NCBI GenBank assembly: GCA_046483075.1 | Contig: JAWODV010000076.1 | Span: 14,702 to 78,701, forward strand | Direction: 5' to 3' | Origin: JASMTM01 sp046483075 | Lineage (GTDB): Bacteria > Thermotogota > Thermotogae > Petrotogales > Kosmotogaceae | DNA length: 64,000 nucleotides | Shown here: in pieces, positions 36,957 through 45,701 of the stretch | Layout of the letters: each line of letters starts with the position of its first letter | Numbering within the stretch: position 1 is the first letter of the stretch | The notes under the pieces: model-generated | Database searches by the model: none | The model's input: only the letters and a program-made list of their open reading frames with translations | What the model was told of the DNA's origin: nothing | Translations under genes and position numbers: made by a program

Positions 36957-38011
36957 GCATTATCCCTCCTCATGTTTTTAATTTGCTCCAGATATTTCAT
37001 CAAACTATCTTCTATTTCATTTTTTTTCACTGTTTCGATTATCTCTCCATTTATGAAAATCGCAGCACCCTTTTTTGTTCCAGCTATACCAATGTCAGAA
37101 TTACTTCCTTCGCCAATACCATTAACTACACATCCCATCACTGCGATTTTAATGTTTTCATCAATATTTTTTGTGACCCTTTCAATTCCCATTGCTATTT
37201 TTTCAACATCTATTTCAGCCCTGCCACAAGTTGGACATGCAATAATACTTACTCCGGATTTTATTCCAAGAGATTTTAATATGGATTTTGCTACCATAAC
37301 CTCTTTGACAGGATTGCCCGGTAATGAAACCCTTATAGTATCGCCGATCCCCTTTGACAATAATATACCTATACCAAGAGCGCTCTTCACAGTACCATCT
37401 AAACCTATTCCCGATTCAGTTATTCCAATATGCAAAGGATAATCTACTTTTGAATGAATATACTCATTTGCTTTTATTGTTTCATTAACATCAGATGATT
37501 TAGCAGAGATCACAATTTCTTCAAAAGATGTCCTTTCCAGCAATCTTACCTCACTCAAAGCACTCTCGGCTAAAGCCTTCTCGGGAGAATATTGTTTGAA
37601 ATCACTTTTTATAGAACCTGAATTGGCGCCGACCCTTACTGGAATATGGTACTGCTTTGCTACTTTTACCACTTCTTTCACTTTCCATTCCGCGCCAATA
37701 TTTCCCGGATTGATTCTAACTTTATGTACTCCCGACTTTATTGATTTAATAGCTAGTCTATAATCAAAATGTATATCGGCAACAAGCGGGACATTAGCCA
37801 GAGAAACAAGGGATTTAATTGCATCTGCACTTTCCTCATCGGGTACAGCAATTCTTACTATTTCGCATCCCGATTCTTTCAATTCTTTTATTTGAGAAAC
37901 GGTATTCTCAATCTCATTTGTTCTGGAGTTAGTCATTGACTGGATTGTTACAGGAAAATCCCCACCGATTTTAATTTTTCCTATTGTTACTACCCTTTTT
38001 TTAGATTTCAA
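36953..38011 (-). CDS. ispG: 4-hydroxy-3-methylbut-2-en-1-yl diphosphate synthase
   Basis: A 352-residue iron-sulfur enzyme of the MEP isoprenoid pathway, converting MEcPP to HMBPP. The N-terminal TIM-barrel start is VTIQSMTNSRT. The C-terminal [4Fe-4S] ligands are in CPTCGRAEID and CVVNGIGEGS. Length is normal for bacterial IspG. It overlaps rseP by four bases upstream and ldh by four bases downstream. With dxr two genes upstream it supplies two MEP steps in one operon. Confidence 0.96.
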   Translation of the reverse strand: MKSKKRVVTIGKIKIGGDFPVTIQSMTNSRTNEIENTVSQIKELKESGCEIVRIAVPDEESADAIKSLVSLANVPLVADIHFDYRLAIKSIKSGVHKVRINPGNIGAEWKVKEVVKVAKQYHIPVRVGANSGSIKSDFKQYSPEKALAESALSEVRLLERTSFEEIVISAKSSDVNETIKANEYIHSKVDYPLHIGITESGIGLDGTVKSALGIGILLSKGIGDTIRVSLPGNPVKEVMVAKSILKSLGIKSGVSIIACPTCGRAEIDVEKIAMGIERVTKNIDENIKIAVMGCVVNGIGEGSNSDIGIAGTKKGAAIFINGEIIETVKKNEIEDSLMKYLEQIKNMRRDNA

Positions 38012-39519
38012 AAGAATCTTCCTATATCAATAAAAGTAATATACAAAATAAATGCCATGAGTAGAACAAAACCTATTGTGTTAATAACTCCTTCTACCTT
38101 CGGGTCAATCCTTCTTCTTATAACCATCTCAATAACTGCAAGTACCATTCTTCCACCGTCAAGTATCGGTAACGGTATTAAATTGATTACCCCAAGATTG
38201 AGCGTTATGAATCCCACGAGTATAAAAACTGTTTTCAAGCCTGTTTGAGCAGCCGCACCAACGATTTGCACCATTCCTATAGGTCCCGCAAACTCACTGG
38301 GTTTTGTCTGACCGGTAAATAGATTACCTATGATCTTTACCATACTGGAGAGCAGCTCCGTTGCCCATTGAAAACCTAAAGAAATTGCCTCAACCATATT
38401 ATGGGGCCTCCAGTAGATATAACCTGCTTTAAAGCTGCTTGGTTGCTCAAAAAAATCTACTAAATCACTTTTATACATAATAATTTTCTGTTCAATTCCA
38501 TCCCTTTCAAGAACAACCTCCACATCTCTTGGAAACCCAGGTATAATAAACTCAGCTTCATCGCCAGAATACTGCATATAAACCTGATTTCTATCCAAAT
38601 TTATAGTCTGTGCAAGCATAGTTAATGAAACACCATCTTTAATTTCCATGTGTCCGACTCTAATAATCTTGTCGCCTGCTTTTAAGGAGCCATAATCTTT
38701 TCCTACTATTGGTTCGAAACTGGAATAATAAAAACCCAGAGCATATCTTTCTTGGGAAATGGATGAGGAGTTAATCACACCTTTTAATGAATTCCCATTT
38801 TCAAATGTGATATTTAACACTTTATTCTGCTCAAAATTATCTGAAAACGTTGAAAAATCACCTTCAAAAGATCTCCCATTAATATTGCTTATCTTTTCAC
38901 CATCTATTTTTCCTTCATAACTGCTTAAAATGAAATATGCTTCTTCTGGGAAACGCTCAGGTTCTACTTTAACCTTTAATCTTTCTCCGTTTCTTAGAAT
39001 CTCGAGTTCTACGCTTTTACCTGCTGAGATCATTTCCGAAAGTGTCTGGTTTTGTATTATCATTTTTCCATTTGCGGCTACAATACGATCTCCAGCTTTC
39101 AGTCCTGCTTCGTAAGCCGGTGTCCCTTTTTGAACACGTTCAATGTTCACTTCAGGGAAACCCCAGAAGGCTCCTGCAAGAGCAAATACCAGAAATCCTG
39201 TAAGTATTGAAAATAAAGGACCTGCGAATGTTATTAAAAACCGTTTCCAGGCGCTTTTTTTATTAAAAAGCTCTTTCTCGGGTATCTCTTGAGAATCCTC
39301 TTCGTATGGATTCTCCCCGGCCATTTTTACGTAACCACCTAAGGGTATAGGATTGATCCTGAACTCGGTTTTTTTGCCTTTTTTTGAAAATATTTTTGGG
39401 CCAAAACCTATTGCAAATTCAAGCACTCTTACTCCGAAGAGTCTTGCAAATAGGTAATGCCCCAATTCGTGCATTAATACAACGGCAGTAAGAATTAACA
39501 AAAAATATAAAATAGTCAT
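38008..39519 (-). CDS. rseP: Site-2 intramembrane metalloprotease (RseP/MmpA-like)
   Basis: A 503-residue membrane protease. It has the zinc-binding HExxH near the N-terminus (MHELGHYLFA, His17/Glu18/His21), the partner motif NLIPLPILDGGR near the C-terminus, and two PDZ-like regions between (KGTPAYEAGLKAGDRI; the second less regular around SLKAGDKIIRVG). It is expected to cut transmembrane anti-sigma factors or signal-peptide remnants. It lies between dxr and ispG with four-base overlaps on both sides, an arrangement known from several bacterial phyla. Confidence 0.93.
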   Translation of the reverse strand: MTILYFLLILTAVVLMHELGHYLFARLFGVRVLEFAIGFGPKIFSKKGKKTEFRINPIPLGGYVKMAGENPYEEDSQEIPEKELFNKKSAWKRFLITFAGPLFSILTGFLVFALAGAFWGFPEVNIERVQKGTPAYEAGLKAGDRIVAANGKMIIQNQTLSEMISAGKSVELEILRNGERLKVKVEPERFPEEAYFILSSYEGKIDGEKISNINGRSFEGDFSTFSDNFEQNKVLNITFENGNSLKGVINSSSISQERYALGFYYSSFEPIVGKDYGSLKAGDKIIRVGHMEIKDGVSLTMLAQTINLDRNQVYMQYSGDEAEFIIPGFPRDVEVVLERDGIEQKIIMYKSDLVDFFEQPSSFKAGYIYWRPHNMVEAISLGFQWATELLSSMVKIIGNLFTGQTKPSEFAGPIGMVQIVGAAAQTGLKTVFILVGFITLNLGVINLIPLPILDGGRMVLAVIEMVIRRRIDPKVEGVINTIGFVLLMAFILYITFIDIGRFF

Positions 39520-40643
39520 TTAAACTTTTTCACCTCTTCATTAGCCCTGATCCTCGCCATTTTGTCAATTTCCATGATATCTCCAAAATTCACTGGCTTT
39601 TTCATATCCACACTGTCAATTGTATTACTAATGACATGAAAAATGTCTCCAAAGTTTATTTTATTTTTTTCAAAAGCTTTAACCGCAACCTCATCAGAAG
39701 CATTAAAAGCTATCTGTTTAACAGAATCACCAAGGATATCTCTGGCAAGTTTTAAAGAAGGATATTTTTTGTAATCAACACGTTCAAGTTTCAAATCAGT
39801 ATACCGGGTAAGATCTCTGATTCTGTGTTTTCTTCTTTCAGGATACGATAGAGAATAACTGATGGGTATTTTCATATCGTTTTCCCCAACGTGAATTTTT
39901 ATAACCCCATCTGCATATATTACCCCGGCATGCACCAAACTACTTCTATTTATATATGTGAGAATATCTTTTTCTTCATAGCCAAAAAGATAATGGGCCT
40001 CGATTAACTCAAGACCTTTATTTACCATGGTAGCACTGTCTATTGTAACGCGCTTGCCCATATTCCATGTAGGATGTTTCAGCACTTCATTTAAAGAAGC
40101 AATTGCCATCTTGTCCGGAGGATAATCTCTTAATGAACCGCCAGAAGCAGTTATAAAGATTTTTTCAGGTTCAATATCACCTTCAAGCAACTGGAATAGA
40201 GCGCTGTGTTCACTATCCACCGGAATTAATTCCGTATTATGTTTCTTTAAATAGTGTTGAAAAAACTCTCCTCCACATACAATCGTTTCTTTATTTGCAA
40301 GACATATTCTACTTACATTACCCAGAGCCCTCACGCTGTACTTTAAACCTGAACTACCACTGGCTGCATTTACAAGTATATCGGCTTCGCAAACCTCTAT
40401 CATTTCTTCGATTCCAGTTTCACCAAAGAAAAAAATAACATCAGGGAATTCATTTACTGGCGATGTGTCTTCCTTTAATGTTGCCACATATTTTGGTTTA
40501 TATTTCTTTATTTGTTGTTTTAGTAACGTAAGGTTATACCCACACGATAATGCTTTGATGCGATGATTTTCAAAATCTTCAAGCACTTCCAACGTTTGTA
40601 GTCCAATTGAACCTGTAGAACCAATCAAACAAACATCTATCAT
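39516..40643 (-). CDS. dxr: 1-deoxy-D-xylulose 5-phosphate reductoisomerase
   Basis: A 375-residue NADPH-dependent enzyme of the MEP pathway. Signatures are GSTGSIGLQTLEV (NADPH binding), VDSEHSALFQLL (metal/substrate site), ASGGSLRD and GKRVTIDSATMVNKGLE. It overlaps the RnfB gene upstream and rseP downstream by four bases each. The tight packing behind rnfB suggests one transcript for redox pump and isoprenoid synthesis. Confidence 0.96.
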   Translation of the reverse strand: MIDVCLIGSTGSIGLQTLEVLEDFENHRIKALSCGYNLTLLKQQIKKYKPKYVATLKEDTSPVNEFPDVIFFFGETGIEEMIEVCEADILVNAASGSSGLKYSVRALGNVSRICLANKETIVCGGEFFQHYLKKHNTELIPVDSEHSALFQLLEGDIEPEKIFITASGGSLRDYPPDKMAIASLNEVLKHPTWNMGKRVTIDSATMVNKGLELIEAHYLFGYEEKDILTYINRSSLVHAGVIYADGVIKIHVGENDMKIPISYSLSYPERRKHRIRDLTRYTDLKLERVDYKKYPSLKLARDILGDSVKQIAFNASDEVAVKAFEKNKINFGDIFHVISNTIDSVDMKKPVNFGDIMEIDKMARIRANEEVKKFK

Positions 40644-41335
40644 TTATTGTTCACTTTCTTTTTTATTTCTCCTGGATTACCATCTGTTTCTTTCATTAAT
40701 TTTTTCACTTCATCCTTATCCATTTTTTTCAATTTTTCAATGTTCTCAGCTACATTTTGTCGTTTACCCGGCACACATTTTTCAGGTTCAATATTGTCCT
40801 TTGAAACTTCGATTGCAAAGTGAGCACAACCTTTGCAACCGCATAAACCACAATCGATATTCGGTAGCACTCCATATATGGCACTGGCCATGGTGTTATT
40901 TTTTAGTTGAGCCTCGTATTTTTCCTTCTCTTCCTTCGTTGGCTTTGAAGGTGTTTTGCTTTTCTTTTTCTGAGCACCTGAGTTTTTCCCTTCAAGTAAC
41001 TCAAGGGCTTTATCAGGATCTTCTTCACTCTTCTCCCAGATATCATCAATCTTTTCCTGCTCTGCATCCATAATTTTTTTTATAGTTTCAGGTGTTCCCG
41101 TACGTTTACCAGGAATACAACCTTCTGGATTAGCTTCTCCCTTTACAATAGCCTTTGCAAAAGCAGAACAACCAGGAAATCCACAGGCACCACAATTAGC
41201 ACCAGGTAATGCAGCTTCAACCAATTTTTCTCTTGGATCTGCTTTTACTTTAAATTTTGCCGCCGCAAGTGCAAGAAAAGATCCAGAAATTAAGCCCAAA
41301 GCGGCCAGTAACATTGCTGAGTATATAATAATCAA
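40640..41335 (-). CDS. rnfB: RnfB-like electron transfer subunit with duplicated Fes domain
   Basis: About 231 residues. It has an N-terminal transmembrane helix and an RnfB-type Fes [4Fe-4S] domain (NCGACGFPGC, then EGCIPG), a Lys/Glu-rich linker, then a second Fes-like module (IDCGLCGCKGC, then EKCVPG). Usual RnfB proteins carry two ferredoxin-type [4Fe-4S] clusters in the C-terminal half; here no CxxCxxCxxxC motif is present. I prefer the TTG at 41335 because GAGGTGATC precedes it at good spacing; the GTG at 41344 overlaps that site. It is the last rnf gene, overlapping dxr. Confidence 0.85.
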   Translation of the reverse strand: MIIIYSAMLLAALGLISGSFLALAAAKFKVKADPREKLVEAALPGANCGACGFPGCSAFAKAIVKGEANPEGCIPGKRTGTPETIKKIMDAEQEKIDDIWEKSEEDPDKALELLEGKNSGAQKKKSKTPSKPTKEEKEKYEAQLKNNTMASAIYGVLPNIDCGLCGCKGCAHFAIEVSKDNIEPEKCVPGKRQNVAENIEKLKKMDKDEVKKLMKETDGNPGEIKKKVNNK

Positions 41336-41345
41336 AGCGATCACC

Positions 41346-41933
41346 TCATAACTTAACTAATCCCTGAAAACCCATAAAAGCCATCGAAAGCAATCCTGCT
41401 GATACAAGAGCACTCGCTGTACCTTTAAAGGATTCAGGAATTTCATACAATTCCATGCGTTCTCTTACTGTTGAAAAAATTATCAAAGCTAAAGCAAAAC
41501 CAAATCCGGCACCTACAGAATGTATAATTGTTTCAATTAACGAATATTCCTGTTGCACATTTAACAGTGCGAGCCCCAGAATGGCACAGTTCGTCGTTAT
41601 CAGAGGCAGATAGATCCCCAAAGCATCATATAAAGAAGGGCTGATTTTCTTTAGAAATATCTCAACAAATTGTACCAGTGATGCAATAATGAGAATGAAA
41701 ACAACCGTCCTCAAAAAGGAAACAGAAAGTACAGAAAGCAGTAGATTCAGTATCCAGGTGATTATTGAAGCCATTACCATGACGAAAATTACAGCTATGC
41801 TCATTCCAACTGCTGTGTCTACTTTCTTTGATACTCCGAGAAAAGGGCAAATACCCAAAAAGCGAGCAAGAACAAAGTTGTTTACAAGCATCGCAGAAAG
41901 AAATATAAAAAATAGTCTTGTTCCTTCAGGCAT
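41346..41933 (-). CDS. rnfA: Rnf complex membrane subunit RnfA
   Basis: A 195-residue integral membrane protein with six hydrophobic segments, typical of RnfA/NqrE. Family patterns are NNFVLARFLGICPFLGVS near the N-terminus and TTNCAILGLALLN in the middle. With RnfE it forms the antiparallel membrane core of the ferredoxin:NAD+ oxidoreductase that pumps Na+ or H+. GAGGGAGTG precedes the ATG. It follows rnfE by 13 bases. Confidence 0.95.
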   Translation of the reverse strand: MPEGTRLFFIFLSAMLVNNFVLARFLGICPFLGVSKKVDTAVGMSIAVIFVMVMASIITWILNLLLSVLSVSFLRTVVFILIIASLVQFVEIFLKKISPSLYDALGIYLPLITTNCAILGLALLNVQQEYSLIETIIHSVGAGFGFALALIIFSTVRERMELYEIPESFKGTASALVSAGLLSMAFMGFQGLVKL

Positions 41934-41946
41934 CTATATCACTCCC

Positions 41947-42564
41947 TCATTTATTTGATGATGTCTTTTTCGCTCTAGTTCTTTTTATTCCAACAAAATT
42001 GAACAATCCAGCGAGAAGCCCAAGAGCTATGTACGCTCCTGGAGGCAATATCATTGCAAATAACTTGATTTCAGAAAGTGCCAGTCCAAAAATTGTTCCG
42101 TTACCGAAAAATTCTCTTACCACTCCAAGTATAATCAGGGCACCTGTGAAACCAAGTCCCATGCCCAAACCATCAAGAAAAGAAGGAACAATTTTGTTTT
42201 TTGATGCAAAGCTTTCGGCTCTACCCAAAATTAAACAATTAACAACGATAAGAGGAATAAATAGGCCAAGTGTTTTCCATAAATCATATACAAAACCATG
42301 CATCAGGAGATCTATAATCGTAACAAATGATGCTATCACAACAATGTAAGATGGTATACGCACTTTCTCGGGAATAACCTTCCTGATAATCGAAATCACA
42401 AGATTCGACATAACAAGTACACTTGTAGTAGCAATTCCCATCCCAAGTCCATTAACAGCACTGGTAGTAGTCGCAAGGGTTGGACACATACCGAGTACCT
42501 GAATAAAGACAGGATTTTCTGCTACAAATCCCTTTGTAAATGTCTTAACGCTTTCATTGGCCAT
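41947..42564 (-). CDS. rnfE: Rnf complex membrane subunit RnfE
   Basis: A 205-residue membrane protein of the RnfE/NqrD family. Signatures are NPVFIQVLGMCPTLATT and VNCLILGRAESFAS, with six predicted helices. It overlaps the rnfG stop codon by one base (TAATG). It pairs with RnfA, to which it is distantly related, in the membrane core of the complex. Confidence 0.95.
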   Translation of the reverse strand: MANESVKTFTKGFVAENPVFIQVLGMCPTLATTTSAVNGLGMGIATTSVLVMSNLVISIIRKVIPEKVRIPSYIVVIASFVTIIDLLMHGFVYDLWKTLGLFIPLIVVNCLILGRAESFASKNKIVPSFLDGLGMGLGFTGALIILGVVREFFGNGTIFGLALSEIKLFAMILPPGAYIALGLLAGLFNFVGIKRTRAKKTSSNK

Positions 42565-43286
42565 TATTTAGCACCTGCCTTTTTCAGAAATTCATACATG
42601 GCATTAAGCGAAGATGCAACAGCTCTTGGTGTAATCGTTGCTCCTGTCATGACATCACTTACCTGAATAATTCCTCTTTCATTTCTATATTCTTCAATCT
42701 CATTTTTGGGAACCATTACGTTTGCATCCTGATTAACCTTTAAGTCTTCAGCTAAACCCTGGTTTGAAACAGGATAGAAACGTTCCTGTATGTTTTCTTG
42801 AGAAATATTAGCTCCAAGTCCCGGGGTTTCCTGAGAGTACTCAATTACTTTGATGGCATTCAAACTAAATCCATCTTCGTTAGAAATAAACCCCGCAACT
42901 GAAATTACATCTCCTCCATAACCCACAGCCTGTCCTGTGAGAACGAATATTTTCCTACCATCATTTGCAGAAAATTTGTAAATCGGATATTGAACCTTAC
43001 CTTTACCATCTTCTGAGGTATAGATTATTCCGTCATTTACTTCAAAGCCTTCTGTTCCCCATTCATATTTTTCAAGCTCTTCAGACGTTTCAGGAATTGC
43101 CCGTTCATCTACCAACAAATCATCTGTCTCAGGTTCAGTTAAAACCTTTCTTATAGCTTCCAATTTTGCACCCAGTTCTGCCTGTGCTATTGGTTCTTTC
43201 ACTAGATTATAGACAAGTGATAGTCCAAGTCCTGCAATAAGTGTTATTAACATCAATACAAAACCAGTTTTTAAATATTCAAGCAT
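42564..43286 (-). CDS. rnfG: Rnf complex FMN-binding subunit RnfG
   Basis: A 240-residue protein with one N-terminal membrane helix (VLMLITLIAGLGLSLVY) and an exterior FMN-binding domain. The covalent FMN site is the Thr in VMTGATITPRA near the C-terminus. The QETPGLGANIS stretch is also typical. It overlaps rnfD by eight bases. Confidence 0.95.
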   Translation of the reverse strand: MLEYLKTGFVLMLITLIAGLGLSLVYNLVKEPIAQAELGAKLEAIRKVLTEPETDDLLVDERAIPETSEELEKYEWGTEGFEVNDGIIYTSEDGKGKVQYPIYKFSANDGRKIFVLTGQAVGYGGDVISVAGFISNEDGFSLNAIKVIEYSQETPGLGANISQENIQERFYPVSNQGLAEDLKVNQDANVMVPKNEIEEYRNERGIIQVSDVMTGATITPRAVASSLNAMYEFLKKAGAK

Positions 43287-44220
43287 TGGGCTTCACCTCG
43301 CCAAATACCTTTGGCTTTGTCACCATATCTATTAAAGGCACAAAAGAATTCATTATTATAATTGAATACGATACACCTTCAGGATATCCCCCAAAGTACC
43401 TTATAATCATCGTTATAACTCCACAACCAAGTCCAAATATAAACTGCCCTTTCATAGTCATTGGGCTGGTCACCATATCTGTTGCCATAAATAGCGCACC
43501 CAGCATTAAACCTCCGCCAAGTATATGATAGATTGGAATTCCAAATGTTGGATCAATTAGATAAAATATACCTGACATGGTAGCTACAGAACCAATGTAG
43601 GTTATTGGTACTGTCAATTTAATTCTCCCTCTTAGTACAAGATAAACAAAACCAAGGATCAACAACAAAGCACTTGTTTCTCCAAGAGAACCTGAAATAG
43701 TACCGAGAAACATATCCTTAACGGGAGGTAATGATCCACCTCCTTCTTTAATTATCGCAAGAGGAGTTGCGGTAGTCTGCAAATCAAAGGGTTTGTACCA
43801 TGTTGTCATGGCAACAGGAAAAGAAATTAACATAAATACACGACCAATAAGAGCCGGATTCCAGAAATTTCTTCCCAAACCTCCGAATACATGTTTTGCT
43901 ATTCCTATGGCAACAACTGTGCCAATGAGTGCCTGCCACCAGGAAACTGCTATTGAAAGATTCAATGCTAAAAGCAATCCTGTAACAGTTGCGCTTCCAT
44001 CAGGCCTGAATTCCTTTTTGCCCCTTAGTATTTTCATTATAAATAATTCAGTTAATACCGAACCCCCTACACAAACCAGTATAAGAATAAGCGCATGCAA
44101 CCCAAAGAGAAATATTGAAGCCACGCTTGCCGGTATTAAGGCTATGATTACATCGCGCATTATCTTTCTCACAGAATCTGCTGTTCTAAAATGAGGAGCG
44201 GAAGAGACTGACAGTTTCAT
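43279..44220 (-). CDS. rnfD: Rnf complex membrane subunit RnfD
   Basis: A 313-residue membrane protein of the RnfD/NqrB family with about nine or ten hydrophobic segments. A likely flavin-attachment Thr lies in QTTATPLAI, the counterpart of the usual (S/T)xATPL motif. GGLGRNFWNPALIGR and GSLGETSALL are conserved family segments. It overlaps rnfC by four bases. Confidence 0.94.
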   Translation of the reverse strand: MKLSVSSAPHFRTADSVRKIMRDVIIALIPASVASIFLFGLHALILILVCVGGSVLTELFIMKILRGKKEFRPDGSATVTGLLLALNLSIAVSWWQALIGTVVAIGIAKHVFGGLGRNFWNPALIGRVFMLISFPVAMTTWYKPFDLQTTATPLAIIKEGGGSLPPVKDMFLGTISGSLGETSALLLILGFVYLVLRGRIKLTVPITYIGSVATMSGIFYLIDPTFGIPIYHILGGGLMLGALFMATDMVTSPMTMKGQFIFGLGCGVITMIIRYFGGYPEGVSYSIIIMNSFVPLIDMVTKPKVFGEVKPNA

Positions 44221-45551
44221 CGCTTTGCCCCTCCTTTCATTGCTTTATATACTTTTTTGGCAAGCTTAAAGTTTTTAACCAGATCTATATTTGCAGGACA
44301 TACATAGGAACAACTGCCACATTCTATACAGTCCAGCAACCCTTCTTCTACTGCTTTGTTATAAAGCCTGTTGTCCGCATAAAGATTGAGCTGGAAAGGA
44401 AGTAGAAACATGGGACATGCGTCTACACAACTGCCACAACGAATGCAGGACATTGTTTCACGTTCTGTAGCACTTGTAGCGTCCTTTGACATAACTGTTA
44501 TTCCTGAGGTTCCTTTTATTATCGGGGTATTCGTTCTTGGAACGGCAATACCCATCATGGGTCCACCAAAAACAACTCTATCGACCCGATCTTCCTTTAG
44601 TCCACCTGCCATTTCAATCAATTCATCTGCCATTGTTCCAATTCTTGCAATAACATTTACCGGTTTGTGAACACCTTTACCGGTTATTGTTATTCCTCTT
44701 TCTACAAGAGGTTTTCCCTTTTCTACTGCTTCATAAATGGCATATGCGGTACCTACGTTCTGGACAACCGCACCTACATCCATCGGGAGCCCACCGGAAG
44801 GGACCTTCCGTTTCGATACTGCATAAATAAGCTGTTTCTCCGCACCCTGTGGATACTTTGTTTTTAATGTTTCTACCTTTATACCTGTACCTTTACAGGT
44901 TTCCTTCATTCTTTTTATCGCTTCTGGTTTGTTGCTCTCAATTCCAATAACTACATTCTTAATATCCAGAGCTTTCTTTATAGCCAGAGTCCCTTTAACT
45001 ATTTCTTCAGAAAATTCAAGCATCATGCGATAATCAATGGTTAAATAAGGTTCGCACTCAGCGCCATTGATAATCAAAAGATCGATTTTCTTGTCTTTTG
45101 GTGGTGACAGTTTCACATTTGTGGGAAACATGGCACCGCCTAGCCCAACAATTCCAGCATCTTTTATTCTCTTAACCAGTTGATCCTTATTAAATTCCTC
45201 ATAGGACTTTGTCGGTTCAAGATATTCCCATTCTTCATCGACATCCCTGCTTATAACAATGGCTTCGCGTGGTTTTTGCAATGTTGGATGGAAATGCTTT
45301 TCTAATGCTTCAACAGTTCCTGTTATTGAAGAATGCAAATCAGCAGAAATAAAACCTCCAGCTTCGGCAATTTTTTGCCCGGTTTTTACTTTGTCTCCCT
45401 CTTTAACCTGTGGTTTTGCTGTAACTCCAGCATGATTATCCAAAAAAATATATACTTTTTCTGGAAGAGGCATAACTATAATTTCAGTACTCTCCGAAAG
45501 ACGTTTTCTTTCAGGAGGATTTATGCCACCTTTGAATGTCAACGTTCTCAC
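44217..45551 (-). CDS. rnfC: Rnf complex NADH-binding subunit RnfC
   Basis: A 444-residue peripheral subunit where NAD+ is reduced. It has the N-terminal TFKGGINPPERK, the flavin/NADH site GIVGLGGAMFPT, and two C-terminal [4Fe-4S] motifs (CIRCGSCVDACP and CIECGSCSYVCP). I place the start at GTG 45551, with GAGGTGAT upstream at good spacing; the GTG at 45560 overlaps that site. It is the first gene of the rnfCDGEAB series and of the long operon ending at 34921. Confidence 0.95.
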   Translation of the reverse strand: MRTLTFKGGINPPERKRLSESTEIIVMPLPEKVYIFLDNHAGVTAKPQVKEGDKVKTGQKIAEAGGFISADLHSSITGTVEALEKHFHPTLQKPREAIVISRDVDEEWEYLEPTKSYEEFNKDQLVKRIKDAGIVGLGGAMFPTNVKLSPPKDKKIDLLIINGAECEPYLTIDYRMMLEFSEEIVKGTLAIKKALDIKNVVIGIESNKPEAIKRMKETCKGTGIKVETLKTKYPQGAEKQLIYAVSKRKVPSGGLPMDVGAVVQNVGTAYAIYEAVEKGKPLVERGITITGKGVHKPVNVIARIGTMADELIEMAGGLKEDRVDRVVFGGPMMGIAVPRTNTPIIKGTSGITVMSKDATSATERETMSCIRCGSCVDACPMFLLPFQLNLYADNRLYNKAVEEGLLDCIECGSCSYVCPANIDLVKNFKLAKKVYKAMKGGAKR

Positions 45552-45630
45552 CCACATCACCTCTCAAGACACAAAACATATTTAAATCTTAAATCCTTTT
45601 AATTTGATTATCCAGTAAAAAAGAAAACAT

Positions 45631-45657
45631 AAAAAAATAGGGGCCTACGCCCCTATT
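45631..45657 (-). terminator. Rho-independent terminator after the 5'-nucleotidase gene
   Basis: On the minus strand AATAGGGGC and GCCCCTATT pair around a four-base loop and are followed by a T run. It separates the glycogen/nucleotidase group from rnfC, so the Rnf operon needs its own promoter in the 80 bases that remain. I see no clear -35/-10 pair there. Confidence 0.88.
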
Positions 45658-45701
45658 ATAATACATTAACAAATAACAGAATTCATCCTAAAACTTAAAA
45701 A

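Noticed and set aside
36972..37442. A 156-codon plus-strand frame over ispG
   Set aside because: Antisense to a gene with all IspG motifs; low-complexity hydrophobic composition and no ribosome-binding site.
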